This document shows positions 1 to 8,154 of a DNA stretch of 64,000 nt, piece by piece. The translations under genes and the position numbers were made by a program. Source of the stretch: Microbacterium murale (GTDB lineage: Bacteria; Actinomycetota; Actinomycetes; Actinomycetales; Microbacteriaceae). The notes beneath the pieces are model-generated. The model did not search any database and was not told the DNA's origin. It saw only the letters and a program-made list of their open reading frames with translations. Every line of letters starts with the position of its first letter. Position 1 is the stretch's first letter. Location: assembly GCF_030815955.1 (NCBI RefSeq), contig NZ_JAUSXK010000001.1, forward strand, positions 930,001 to 994,000. Direction: 5' to 3'.

Positions 1-758
1 CCCGCCCCGAGAACGCTGCGCCCCTCAGGAAGACGGTCCGTGCGATAGACGGCGTCCCCGCTCCACGCGAGATGCACGCCCCACACTTCACCGTTGCGGT
101 CGCCGAACCCGGGCGTTCCCGCGATGGCGATCAACGGAGCGTCGTGCCCCGTGCGGCCACGACGCGACTCGCGAGCATGGCTCCCCATCACGATCCCACG
201 GCGCTGCGGCGTGCGTTCACGGGTCCAGCGGCCGCCGAAATCGAGCAGCTCCGTCGCGCGCTCGGCGAGGGGCAGCGTGGCCTCGAGTGCGGCGAGACCG
301 ACGGTGGATGTGCCGCTGTTCTCGATGCGATGATCGATGCGCAGCACACCGGCCCCATCGAGACGAAAACCGCTGTTCAGCACGAGCCCGTCCGCCTCGG
401 CGCGAAGCGTGAAGCCGTGCTCGTCCATCTCGCTGGCGACGACGCGCCATCCGGGCAGCAACGGCGCCCCATCGGATGTTCCTGCGAGTCCGGGCCTTCC
501 CGACCAGCCGTCACGTTCGGTCGGGAGGATCGTGAGCGGCCACGGCACGTCGAGCGCGCTTGCGGAGACCTGTCTCGCCATTGCCACGTCCAGTGAGGCG
601 AGCGCATCCGCGGAGACCGCACCCGGGTCTGCACCCCAGTGCAGTACTTCCGGCAGTCCCTCTTCTCGGAAGGCGACGATGAGCGCAGAACCCGCGCTGT
701 GGAACCGCGAAACAGTCACAGGAGATCCGCCTGGTGTGCGCTCGGCGAATTCCAGCAT
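1..758 (-). CDS. Alpha-galactosidase, GH36 family, N-terminal part (cut by window edge)
   Basis: The reverse strand is open from an ATG at 758 to the left edge with no stop, giving about 252 residues of a longer protein. The translation begins MLEFAERTPGGSPVTVSR and contains the GH36 N-terminal beta-sandwich pattern LLDFGGRWTRER, then RRGRTGHDAPL and FGDRNGEVWGVHLAWSGD, typical of bacterial alpha-galactosidases that release terminal alpha-galactose. The catalytic barrel would lie beyond the window. It has its own promoter-like hexamers at 806-834 and lies downstream of the ROK regulator on the same strand. Family call is firm; the exact substrate is not visible. Confidence 0.85.
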   Translation of the reverse strand, partial: MLEFAERTPGGSPVTVSRFHSAGSALIVAFREEGLPEVLHWGADPGAVSADALASLDVAMARQVSASALDVPWPLTILPTERDGWSGRPGLAGTSDGAPLLPGWRVVASEMDEHGFTLRAEADGLVLNSGFRLDGAGVLRIDHRIENSGTSTVGLAALEATLPLAERATELLDFGGRWTRERTPQRRGIVMGSHARESRRGRTGHDAPLIAIAGTPGFGDRNGEVWGVHLAWSGDAVYRTDRLPEGRSVLGA

Positions 759-805
759 CGGAACATGAACAGGGCCTCCGTCTCGACGGCATCGTCGTCA
801 GAGAC

Positions 806-834
806 AGATTGTCGCCAAAGCGAGTGTTTGTCAA
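806..834 (-). promoter_or_regulatory. Promoter of the GH36 gene, overlapped by a candidate ROK operator
   Basis: Read on the minus strand: TTGACA (834-829), 17 nt, CAATCT (811-806), ending about 48 nt before the ATG. The motif GTTT-N11-AAAC at 826-844 (plus strand) covers the -35 box, so binding there should block transcription. Confidence 0.55.
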
Positions 835-845
835 ATGCTGAAACA
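826..845. promoter_or_regulatory. Candidate ROK repressor operator, copy 1
   Basis: The plus-strand 20-mer GTTTGTCAAATGCTGAAACA shares TTTGTCA at its left end and AAACA at its right end, in the same spacing, with 2062-2081 in the ROK promoter region. A weaker relative lies at 9981-10000. GTTT and AAAC form an inverted pair 11 nt apart. Confidence 0.45.
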
Positions 846-853
846 AAGTTGGG

Positions 854-2047
854 TCATGTGAGCATCGCCCGAATGGCAAGCCCACCACCCGCGCGCGCCC
901 ACTCCGAGAAGTCCCAGGTGCGCACATCGAGGTCGACGGGTGCGGCCTCCCTGTCCAACCGCTCCTCGAGCGCCGCTCGCACGGCGTCGCCGGCGAGCTC
1001 GACCACCGCTATGCCGTCACCGGTGACGACGACCTTCTGCGGATCGACGAGATTCACCACGCCTGCGGCGAGAACGCCCAACGCGCGCCCCGCATCAGCG
1101 AAGACCGCGAGGGCGATCGGGTCACCGCCGCGTGCCGCCGCCACGACGCCGGGATAGTCCACGCCCGGCTGGCGATATGCGCCCACGATGGCGTCGTTCA
1201 CGAGCACACTGGATGCGCACCCACGGTGCCCGAGACCGCAGTGCGGGCCTGCCTCATCGACGATGGTGTGACTGATCTGGCCCGAACGGCTGTGGGCGCC
1301 TTCAACCAGCTTCCCGTTGACCACCAGCCCGCATCCGATTCCGACCCCGACCGTGAGGAGCGCCATGTCGTCGAGCCCTGCTCCCGCTCCGAACCAATGC
1401 TCGGTCGCGGTCAGTGCCTGGACGTCATTCTCGACGGCGCAGGCCAATCCGGTCGCCTCGGTGACGAGCGCCCCCAACGGCACCTCCGACCATTCCAGGA
1501 ACGCCGACTGCTCCACCACAGCGCCCTCCGATCCCTGACTCACGCGACCGGCGATCGCGATTCCGATCGACGTGAGCCGCGGGAACTCCGCCGCGAACCC
1601 GCGGGCGACATCCGCGATCTCGGCGACGACGTCCACGACTTCCTTCGATGACAGAGGGCGCTCCGCCGACGCGACGATCGAGGCGGAGAGGTCAGTGACC
1701 ACGGCGTAGAGGCGATCCCCCGTGAGCTTGACGCCGAGGAAGTGCCGCGCATTCGCTCTGAGTGTGAGCATCTCGGACGGGCGCCCGGTCGACGCCATGA
1801 GCCTCGTCTCACCCTCGGCGAGCAGCCCGCCGTCGACGAGGACGCGCGTGATGCGCGTCAGACTCGCACGGGACAGATGCAAGCGCCTGGCCAGCTCCGC
1901 ACGAGGCAGGGCACCATGAATGAGCACTTCGAGGAGCGCGGCACGCATGGCCGGCGTCATGTTGTCGATCTCGACGTCTTCGTCCACGCTGTCGATTTCG
2001 TCCACGCTGTCGATGAGATCGTCGCCATCGTCAGTCATCTTCGCCAC
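854..2047 (-). CDS. ROK-family transcriptional repressor (NagC/XylR type)
   Basis: 397 aa. After an acidic N-terminus comes a winged helix-turn-helix (AMRAALLEVLIHGALPRAEL, then ARRLHLSRASLTRITRVL), followed by a sugar-kinase-like ROK domain (GVKLTGDRLYAVVTDLSA, IGIAIAGRV, TVGVGIGCGLVVNGKLVEG). The usual ROK zinc motif CxCGxxGC appears as CGLGHRGC, so the central cysteine is lost. ROK regulators normally sense a sugar or sugar phosphate and repress uptake and hydrolase genes. The gene is divergent from the second GH36 gene and upstream of the first, so these and the Opp-type importer are the likely targets. Start is the ATG at 2047. Confidence 0.88.
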   Translation of the reverse strand: MAKMTDDGDDLIDSVDEIDSVDEDVEIDNMTPAMRAALLEVLIHGALPRAELARRLHLSRASLTRITRVLVDGGLLAEGETRLMASTGRPSEMLTLRANARHFLGVKLTGDRLYAVVTDLSASIVASAERPLSSKEVVDVVAEIADVARGFAAEFPRLTSIGIAIAGRVSQGSEGAVVEQSAFLEWSEVPLGALVTEATGLACAVENDVQALTATEHWFGAGAGLDDMALLTVGVGIGCGLVVNGKLVEGAHSRSGQISHTIVDEAGPHCGLGHRGCASSVLVNDAIVGAYRQPGVDYPGVVAAARGGDPIALAVFADAGRALGVLAAGVVNLVDPQKVVVTGDGIAVVELAGDAVRAALEERLDREAAPVDLDVRTWDFSEWARAGGGLAIRAMLT

Positions 2048-2061
2048 TCTTCCCGGCTCAC

Positions 2062-2081
2062 CTTTGTCACACTGCTAAACA
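2062..2081. promoter_or_regulatory. Candidate ROK operator, copy 2 (divergent ROK/GH36 promoter region)
   Basis: CTTTGTCACACTGCTAAACA lies in the 128-bp gap between the divergent ROK gene and the second GH36 gene. It matches copy 1 at 13 of 20 positions without gaps, mainly the outer blocks TTTGTCA and AAACA. It would allow autoregulation and control of the divergent hydrolase. Confidence 0.4.
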
Positions 2082-2175
2082 TACTGTCTTGTGCTCGGTC
2101 TAGCGCGCTGGAAGAATCACACTACACATCGGGCGCCGCCCGCCATCTTCCATCCGAGATCACCGAGGATCCGCC

Positions 2176-4299
2176 GTGCCCGCTACACGCCCAACCGAGA
2201 TCATCTGGCGCGCCCCGCGCATCACCCTCAGCTTCGCCGCACCGACCGACGGGCCTGTCTCGGTGCTGTCCCTCCGACCGGCCGACTCGCCGGCTCCCGC
2301 ACCCGTGCTGGCGCCGGGCCACGGCGAGCAACCGCTCGTGGAGCTCACGGCGTTCGGGCATGGGCGCTTCCCCGGCAGTTTCCGCCACGTCGATACGATC
2401 ATCGGCCGCACTCTGCGGTACGTCTCGCATCAGGAATCAGCGCGCGCGGGATGGCATGAACTGCGCATACTTCAGGAGGATCCCGCCCTGGGCGTCCGAA
2501 CGAGCAGTGTGTTCGAAGCGCACGAATCGGCGACCGCTGTTCGCACCTGGACCGAGGTCACGGTCGACTCGGATCTCACTCTCGATGCGGTGTCGAGTTT
2601 CGCGACGGGATCATTCCTCGCCGACGCCGGAGTGGCATCCGTCGACCGTCTTCTGCTCGCTCATGCGGACAACGACTGGATCGCCGAGAGTCGGTGGCGC
2701 GTCGAGCCGCTGCGCACGGCTGGACTCGCCGATGTCGGACGCGCGGCGCACCATCATCAAGCGCCGCGCACACGGATCTCGCTCGGCAATCGCGGATCGT
2801 GGTCGAGCGGCGAGAAGGTGCCGACTGCCGCCATCGCGGCAGACGATTCCGGCTACTCGCTCGCCTGGCAGATCGAGCACAACGGCCCCTGGCTCTCCGA
2901 GATCGGCGAGAACGGCCACGGTGCGTATCTGCTGCTCACAGGTCCCACCGATCAGGAGCATCAGTGGAGCGTGCGTCTGCGGGACGGCGAGACGTTCGTC
3001 TCGGCACCCGCGTCCGTCGCCGTCGCCCTCGGCTCGGCAGAGGACGCCCTGCGAGCCCTCACCCAGCAGCGTCGCGCGATCCGCCACCGGCGCCCAGCCG
3101 ATAATGCCCTTCCCGTCATCTTCAACGACTACATGAACACGCTCATGGGCGACCCCACGACGGAGAAGCTCCTCCCCCTCATCGACGCAGCGGCCGACGC
3201 CGGAGCCGAGTACTTCTGCATCGATGCCGGGTGGTATGCCGACGGCCATTGGTGGGACGGCGTCGGCGCCTGGGAGCCGTCGCTGCGCCGCTTCCCCGGT
3301 GGCATCGCCGAGGCGACGGCGTACATCCGCACCCGCGGCATGGTCCCTGGGCTCTGGCTCGAACCGGAGGTCATCGGCGTGCGCTCACCGCTCGCCACGA
3401 CGCTCCCCGACGATGCGTTCTTCAGTCGCGGCGGTGTGCGCATCCGCGAACACGGGCGGCACCTCCTCGATCTCCGCCATCCCGCCACCCGTGCACACCT
3501 CGACGGCGTCATCGACAGGCTCGTCGAGGAGTACGGCGTCGGCTTCATCAAGATGGACGAGAACACGATGACGGGTCCTGGCACCGACCTCGGCGGCCTC
3601 GCGCCGGGGCAAGGCCTGCTCGAGCATGCCCGAGCATTGCTCGACTGGCTCGACGGAGTGCAGGCCAGACATCCTGCACTTCTCATCGAGAACTGCGCCT
3701 CGGGGGCCATGCGCATGGACTACGCGATGCTCTCGCGACTGCACCTGCAATCGACATCCGATCAGCAGGATCCGGTCGCATACGCGTCGATCGCGGCCGC
3801 CGCCCCCGCCGCCATCCTCCCTGAGCAGGCCGGGAACTGGGCGTACCCGCAGGCCGGGATGAGCGACGAAGCGCGCACATTCGCACTCGTGAACGGTGTG
3901 CTGGGGCGCATGTACCTGTCCGGCTACCTCAACCGGATGTCCGCACTCGAGCGCACCAGCGTCCGCGAAGCGGTCACTGCGCACAGGACCGTGCTCACCG
4001 ACATCCGCGAACGGCAGCCGATATGGCCCCTCGGCCTGCCCGGCTGGTCCGATGAATGGCTCGCACTGGGATTGCAGCGACAGGACGACGCGTACGTGTC
4101 CGTGTGGCGTCGCTCGGGCGCCGATTCTGCGACGCTGTCGCTGCCCTGGGCGCTCGGGCGCGACATCGCGGTGGAAGCGTTCTTCCCGACCGAGGTCGGC
4201 ACGTGGTCGTGGAGCTGGGATCGCTCGGCCGGTGCACTGCACGTGACGACAACGACGGACGAGCCCTCGGCCAGGGTGCTGCGCGTTCGTGTCGAGTAG
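2176..4299 (+). CDS. GH36-type alpha-galactosidase (variant subgroup)
   Basis: 707 aa from a GTG start at 2176, preceded by GAGG. An N-terminal beta-sandwich is followed by the GH36 barrel: VIFNDYMNTLMGDPTTEKL, AGAEYFCIDAGWYAD, RGMVPGLWLEPEVIG, GVGFIKMDEN and HLQSTSDQQDP. The expected nucleophile is Asp461 in KMDEN, and the acid/base is Asp529 in STSDQQD; both aspartates are present although flanking residues differ from the classic KWDxNR and WTSDxxD. No signal peptide is seen, so it should act in the cytoplasm on imported oligosaccharides. It is convergent with the importer operon. Alternatives are alpha-N-acetylgalactosaminidase or another GH36 activity. Confidence 0.85.
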   Translation: MPATRPTEIIWRAPRITLSFAAPTDGPVSVLSLRPADSPAPAPVLAPGHGEQPLVELTAFGHGRFPGSFRHVDTIIGRTLRYVSHQESARAGWHELRILQEDPALGVRTSSVFEAHESATAVRTWTEVTVDSDLTLDAVSSFATGSFLADAGVASVDRLLLAHADNDWIAESRWRVEPLRTAGLADVGRAAHHHQAPRTRISLGNRGSWSSGEKVPTAAIAADDSGYSLAWQIEHNGPWLSEIGENGHGAYLLLTGPTDQEHQWSVRLRDGETFVSAPASVAVALGSAEDALRALTQQRRAIRHRRPADNALPVIFNDYMNTLMGDPTTEKLLPLIDAAADAGAEYFCIDAGWYADGHWWDGVGAWEPSLRRFPGGIAEATAYIRTRGMVPGLWLEPEVIGVRSPLATTLPDDAFFSRGGVRIREHGRHLLDLRHPATRAHLDGVIDRLVEEYGVGFIKMDENTMTGPGTDLGGLAPGQGLLEHARALLDWLDGVQARHPALLIENCASGAMRMDYAMLSRLHLQSTSDQQDPVAYASIAAAAPAAILPEQAGNWAYPQAGMSDEARTFALVNGVLGRMYLSGYLNRMSALERTSVREAVTAHRTVLTDIRERQPIWPLGLPGWSDEWLALGLQRQDDAYVSVWRRSGADSATLSLPWALGRDIAVEAFFPTEVGTWSWSWDRSAGALHVTTTTDEPSARVLRVRVE

Positions 4300-4307
4300 G
4301 TGGAGAA

Positions 4308-4340
4308 GAGCCGGCCGCGAGGTCAGGCCTTCGCCGGCTC
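4308..4340. terminator. Hairpin between convergent GH36 gene and ABC operon
   Basis: GAGCCGGC (4308-4315) and GCCGGCTC (4333-4340) form a perfect 8-bp stem with a 17-nt loop, between the stop at 4299 and the end of the ATPase gene at 4323, which it overlaps. No U-tract is obvious. Confidence 0.4.
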
Positions 4341-5210
4341 GCGCGCTCCTTCCCATTCCCCGGTGAAGTGGTTGAAGCACACCGAGTTGTCGAGCAGGGA
4401 CCGGTCCGGTGCACCCTCACCACTCACGATCTTGCCGATGCGCTCCGGATCCGGAGCCGCGGTCGCCAGCAGTCGCGTGTATTCGTGGTGCGGGTCGAGG
4501 ATGACGGCATCCGCGGGGCCGCGCTCGACGACACGTCCCTTGTAGAGCACGAGGATCTCGTCGGAGAAGTGCCTGGCGGTGGCCAGGTCATGCGTGATGT
4601 ACAGCACGGCGAGGTCGTCTTCGCGCTGCAGGCGGCCGAGCAGATTGAGCACATCCAACCGGATCGAGACGTCGAGCATGGAGACGGGTTCGTCGGCGAG
4701 GACCACCTGCGCTCCGGGAGCGAGAGCTCTGGCGATCGCCACGCGCTGCCGCTGCCCGCCCGAGAGCTCGTGCGGTCGACGAGAGGTGAACGACTCGTCG
4801 AGGCCAACTCGCGCGAGCATCTCGAGCACTCGCTCGTGCGTCTCATCGGCACCGCGCGTGACCCTGTGGATCTGCAGAGGCCGGGATATGTGGTGCTCGA
4901 TCGAGTGGAAGGGGTTGAGCGAGGCGAACGGATCCTGGAAGACCATCTGCACGTGCCGACGGTAGTGACGGGAGGGCACGGGCGAACCGTCCTCCCGTCT
5001 CGCGTCGATGCCCCCTGACGTCGGAGTCTCCAGCTTCGACAGGATCCGCGCGATCGTCGATTTCCCCGACCCCGATTCCCCGACCAGCGCGATTGTTCGT
5101 CCGGGGAGAAGATCGAAGGAGACACGGTCGACCGCACGGAAGCGCTTGCGGCGCAGGCCCTCGCGAATGCTGAACTCCTTGACGAGATCTCTGACTTCCA
5201 CACGAGTCAT
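4323..5210 (-). CDS. Opp/Dpp-type ABC importer, ATP-binding protein 2 (OppF-like)
   Basis: 295 aa. Walker A GESGSGKST, Q-loop MVFQDPFASLNP, signature [16 protein letters not shown], Walker B VVLADEPVSMLDVS and the switch histidine in YITHDLATA are all present. It is the last gene of a five-gene operon (binding protein, two permeases, two ATPases); its start overlaps the preceding ATPase stop by 4 nt (ATGA). It powers import together with the other ATPase. The C-terminal extension is short and lacks the cysteine-rich tail of many OppF proteins. Confidence 0.9.
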   Translation of the reverse strand: MTRVEVRDLVKEFSIREGLRRKRFRAVDRVSFDLLPGRTIALVGESGSGKSTIARILSKLETPTSGGIDARREDGSPVPSRHYRRHVQMVFQDPFASLNPFHSIEHHISRPLQIHRVTRGADETHERVLEMLARVGLDESFTSRRPHELSGGQRQRVAIARALAPGAQVVLADEPVSMLDVSIRLDVLNLLGRLQREDDLAVLYITHDLATARHFSDEILVLYKGRVVERGPADAVILDPHHEYTRLLATAAPDPERIGKIVSGEGAPDRSLLDNSVCFNHFTGEWEGAREPAKA

Positions 5211-6106
5211 GCGCTCGCCTCCTCGTTGTCGATACCGGTGCGGATGAACGAGCCGCGTGATCCGCTGAGGCTCGGGAACGAGCCCAACAGCTTGCGGGTG
5301 TACTCGTGGTGCGGATCCTGGTAGATGTCGTCCGCGTCGCGAAGCTCGACGATCTCACCACGCAGCATCACGGCGATCCGGTCACTGATCTCCAACAGCA
5401 GCGGAAGGTCGTGAGTGATGAAGACGACGGCGAAGCCGAGCTCGTCGCGCAGCCGAACGATCTCCCGCAGGATGTCGCGCTGCACGACGACATCGAGCGC
5501 GGTCGTCGGCTCGTCCATGATCATGACATGCGGTTCGAGGATCATCGCCATGGCGATCATCACACGCTGCCGCATGCCGCCGGACAGTTCATGCGGGAAC
5601 GATGTCAGCCGCGACGGGTCGACGCCGACGCGGCGCAGTGCATCGGCCGCGCGCTCTCGCCGCTCCGTCCTGGTCATGCCAGGGCGATGTGCTCGAAGCA
5701 CATCCTCGAGCTGCGCGCGAACACTGATGACCGGGTTGAGCGCGTTCATCGCTCCCTGGAACACCATCGACAGCTTCGACCAGCGGAAGGCGCGCAGCTC
5801 GTCGTCGGCGAGCGCGAGCAGGTCGACATCGAGACCGTCGCGGTCGTGGAAGGTGACACTGCCACTGGCGATGCGCGCCGGTGGCCGGTGCAGCCGGTTG
5901 ATCGCGTAGGCGAGCGTCGTCTTGCCGCAACCTGATTCACCTGCGAGGCCGAGTATCTCCCCGGCCGCGAGCTGGAACGTCGCACCGGACACCGCCGTCA
6001 CCGGCGGATCGACCTCGTAGACGACCGACAGGTCCTCGACGGTGAGCACAGTGCGACGCTCTGAGTTCTGTCGTCCCTCTTCTGCGAGGGCGGTCGAAGC
6101 GTTCAT
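5207..6106 (-). CDS. Opp/Dpp-type ABC importer, ATP-binding protein 1 (OppD-like)
   Basis: 299 aa. Walker A GESGCGKTT, Q-loop MVFQGAMNALNP, signature ELSGGMRQRVMIAMAM, Walker B VMIMDEPTTALDVV and FITHDLPLL are intact. The start is set at the ATG at 6106, which overlaps the upstream permease stop (ATGA). A longer open frame upstream only reads through the permease gene in another frame. The C-terminus DPHHEYTRKLLGSFPSL is typical of oligopeptide-type ATPases. It pairs with the OppF-like protein as a heterodimer. Confidence 0.9.
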   Translation of the reverse strand: MNASTALAEEGRQNSERRTVLTVEDLSVVYEVDPPVTAVSGATFQLAAGEILGLAGESGCGKTTLAYAINRLHRPPARIASGSVTFHDRDGLDVDLLALADDELRAFRWSKLSMVFQGAMNALNPVISVRAQLEDVLRAHRPGMTRTERRERAADALRRVGVDPSRLTSFPHELSGGMRQRVMIAMAMILEPHVMIMDEPTTALDVVVQRDILREIVRLRDELGFAVVFITHDLPLLLEISDRIAVMLRGEIVELRDADDIYQDPHHEYTRKLLGSFPSLSGSRGSFIRTGIDNEEASA

Positions 6107-7116
6107 CGGGATTTCTTCTCCATCCCGCGCGCCGAACGCCGCGCACGACGGGCTCGGCGCGCGTGCAGTCGCACAGTCTTGAGCTTGGGGTTGATGATCT
6201 CGTCGATCGAGAAGTTCACGAGAGACAGGCCCATGCCGAACAGGGCGATCACGAGCCCTGGTGGGACGAACCACCACCACGCTCCGAGCGAGAGCGCGAA
6301 CCCGTTCTGCGCGTAGAAGAGCATGGTGCCGAGCGTCGACGAGTTGGAGGCGCCGAGCCCGAGGAACGAGAGACCCGCCTCTCCGAGGATGGCGGCGATC
6401 ACGGCGAACACGAATTGCGAGGCCAGCACTGGCAGCAGGTTCGGAAGGATCTCGACCACGATGACGCGCCAGGCACGCTCACCGGCGACCTTCGATGCGT
6501 CGACGTAATCGCGGCTCCGGATCGACAGGGTCTGCGCGCGAAGTACGCGTGCGGACCCCGCCCAGCTCGTGATCGCCAGGACGACGGCGATGGTCCAGAG
6601 CCCGCGAGCCTCTGCAGGGACGAAACCGGAGATGACGATGACGAGCGGGAGTCCTGGAATGACCAGGAAGACGTTCGAGAGGAGGGAGAATGCTTCATCT
6701 GCGAATCCGCCGATGTACGCGCCCAGGATTCCGAAGAACGCCGAGAGCACGGTCGCGAGCACCCCGACGATGAGTCCGATCTCGAGAGAGCCGCGCGTCG
6801 CGATCGCCAGCTGGGCGAAGACGTCCTGCCCGGTCTGCGTGGTGCCGAGGAGATGTTCGGCGGACGGCCCGGTCAGCCCGATGTCGCGGATGACGGTCGG
6901 ATCCGTGGTGAAGAACGGGGCGACGAGACCGAAGAGGGCGATCCCGACGACGAGGAAGAGTCCGAACGCGAGCCACGGTGTCAAGGTGGGGAGCATCTGC
7001 CGGAGCGCCGAACGAGATCGGCGAGCACGCCCGCTCCGCTCCCGCGCCGCGCGTGTGACGATGGTCTCGGTCGCGTCTGCGAGCGAGTTCCCCTGTGGAG
7101 GTGCGATGTTGGTCAT
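6103..7116 (-). CDS. Opp/Dpp-type ABC importer permease (OppC/DppC-like)
   Basis: 337 aa, starting at the ATG at 7116 (MTNIAPPQGNSLADA). An N-terminal basic stretch is followed by a first membrane helix (WLAFGLFLVVGIALFGLVA), a periplasmic part containing LLGTTQTGQDVFAQL, and the permease core. The EAA loop is seen as ASKVAGERAWRVIVVEILPN. About six membrane segments are expected. The gene lies 5 nt from the upstream permease and overlaps the following ATPase by 4 nt. Confidence 0.88.
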   Translation of the reverse strand: MTNIAPPQGNSLADATETIVTRAARERSGRARRSRSALRQMLPTLTPWLAFGLFLVVGIALFGLVAPFFTTDPTVIRDIGLTGPSAEHLLGTTQTGQDVFAQLAIATRGSLEIGLIVGVLATVLSAFFGILGAYIGGFADEAFSLLSNVFLVIPGLPLVIVISGFVPAEARGLWTIAVVLAITSWAGSARVLRAQTLSIRSRDYVDASKVAGERAWRVIVVEILPNLLPVLASQFVFAVIAAILGEAGLSFLGLGASNSSTLGTMLFYAQNGFALSLGAWWWFVPPGLVIALFGMGLSLVNFSIDEIINPKLKTVRLHARRARRARRSARGMEKKSR

Positions 7117-7121
7117 GACGA

Positions 7122-8111
7122 TCAGCTCCGAGCGCGCGTACGCGGGTCGATGATTCCGTAGAAGAGGTCGACGATGAGGTTCGCCCCCAGGACCGCGACG
7201 GTGATGAAGAGGAATACCCCCTGCATGAGCGCGTAGTCGTTGTTCGTCACTGCGGAGAGCAGCTTCGAGCCGATGCCGGGGTAGGAGAACACCTGCTCGG
7301 TGACGATCGACCCCGACACGACGAACCCGAGCGACATCGCGAATCCGGCGATCGATGGCAGCACCGCGTTGCGCGCGGCATATCCGCGCAGGATCCGACC
7401 GTTCGAGAGTCCCTTGGCGTGGGCGGTGAGGATGTAATCCTCTGACAGCGTCGAGACCATCATGTTCCGCATCCCGAGCAGCCATCCACCGAGCGATGCG
7501 ATCACGATCGTGAGCGCGGGGAGGAAGCCGTAGAAGATCGCCGATCCGATGAACTCCGCGTTCCAGCCGGGGTCGAGTATGACGTCGTAGCCGCCCTGGG
7601 AGGGGAAGAGGCCGAGACCGGACGACAGGAAGTACACCAGGATGAGTGCGAGCCAGAAGTACGGCACCGCCGCCAGCAGCGTGGTCGCCGGAACCAGTGA
7701 GTCGAGCCAGGTTCCCGGCTTCCATCCGACGAGTGCGCCGAGGCCGACCCCGAGGATGAACGACAGCACGGTCGCGATGCCGATGAGGGCGATCGTCCAG
7801 GGCAGGGACTGCCCGATGACCTCGGTCACCGGTGCCGGGAAGTAGGTGACCGAGACACCGAGCTCACCACGGAAGACGTTGACCAGATAGTTGCCGTACT
7901 GGACGATGAGCGGCTCTGTGGTGTTGCCGCCGAGGAGGAGTTCGTAGGCCGCCCTGGTCTCGGCCGTCACCGTGCCGCCGCGCTGCTGGAGCTTGGCGAG
8001 CAGGATGTCGACCGGATTTCCCGGCAGCAGCCTCGGGATGAGGAAGTTGAGCGTCAGGGCCGCCCAGAGGGCGACGATGTAGAAGCCCAGCTTGCGCACG
8101 TAGTAGTTCAT
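7122..8111 (-). CDS. Opp/Dpp-type ABC importer permease (OppB/DppB-like)
   Basis: 329 aa. The N-terminus MNYYVRKLGFYIVALWAALT and the PRLLPGNPVD motif are hallmarks of the OppB family. The EAA loop appears as AHAKGLSNGRILRGYAARNA, and the end reads DLFYGIIDPRTR. It forms the membrane channel with the OppC-like protein. It follows the binding-protein gene after 43 nt in the same operon. Confidence 0.9.
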   Translation of the reverse strand: MNYYVRKLGFYIVALWAALTLNFLIPRLLPGNPVDILLAKLQQRGGTVTAETRAAYELLLGGNTTEPLIVQYGNYLVNVFRGELGVSVTYFPAPVTEVIGQSLPWTIALIGIATVLSFILGVGLGALVGWKPGTWLDSLVPATTLLAAVPYFWLALILVYFLSSGLGLFPSQGGYDVILDPGWNAEFIGSAIFYGFLPALTIVIASLGGWLLGMRNMMVSTLSEDYILTAHAKGLSNGRILRGYAARNAVLPSIAGFAMSLGFVVSGSIVTEQVFSYPGIGSKLLSAVTNNDYALMQGVFLFITVAVLGANLIVDLFYGIIDPRTRARS

Positions 8112-8154
8112 TCGGCTGCGCCTTCCGTCCCGGTGAACTCCTCCTCGGCCATGC

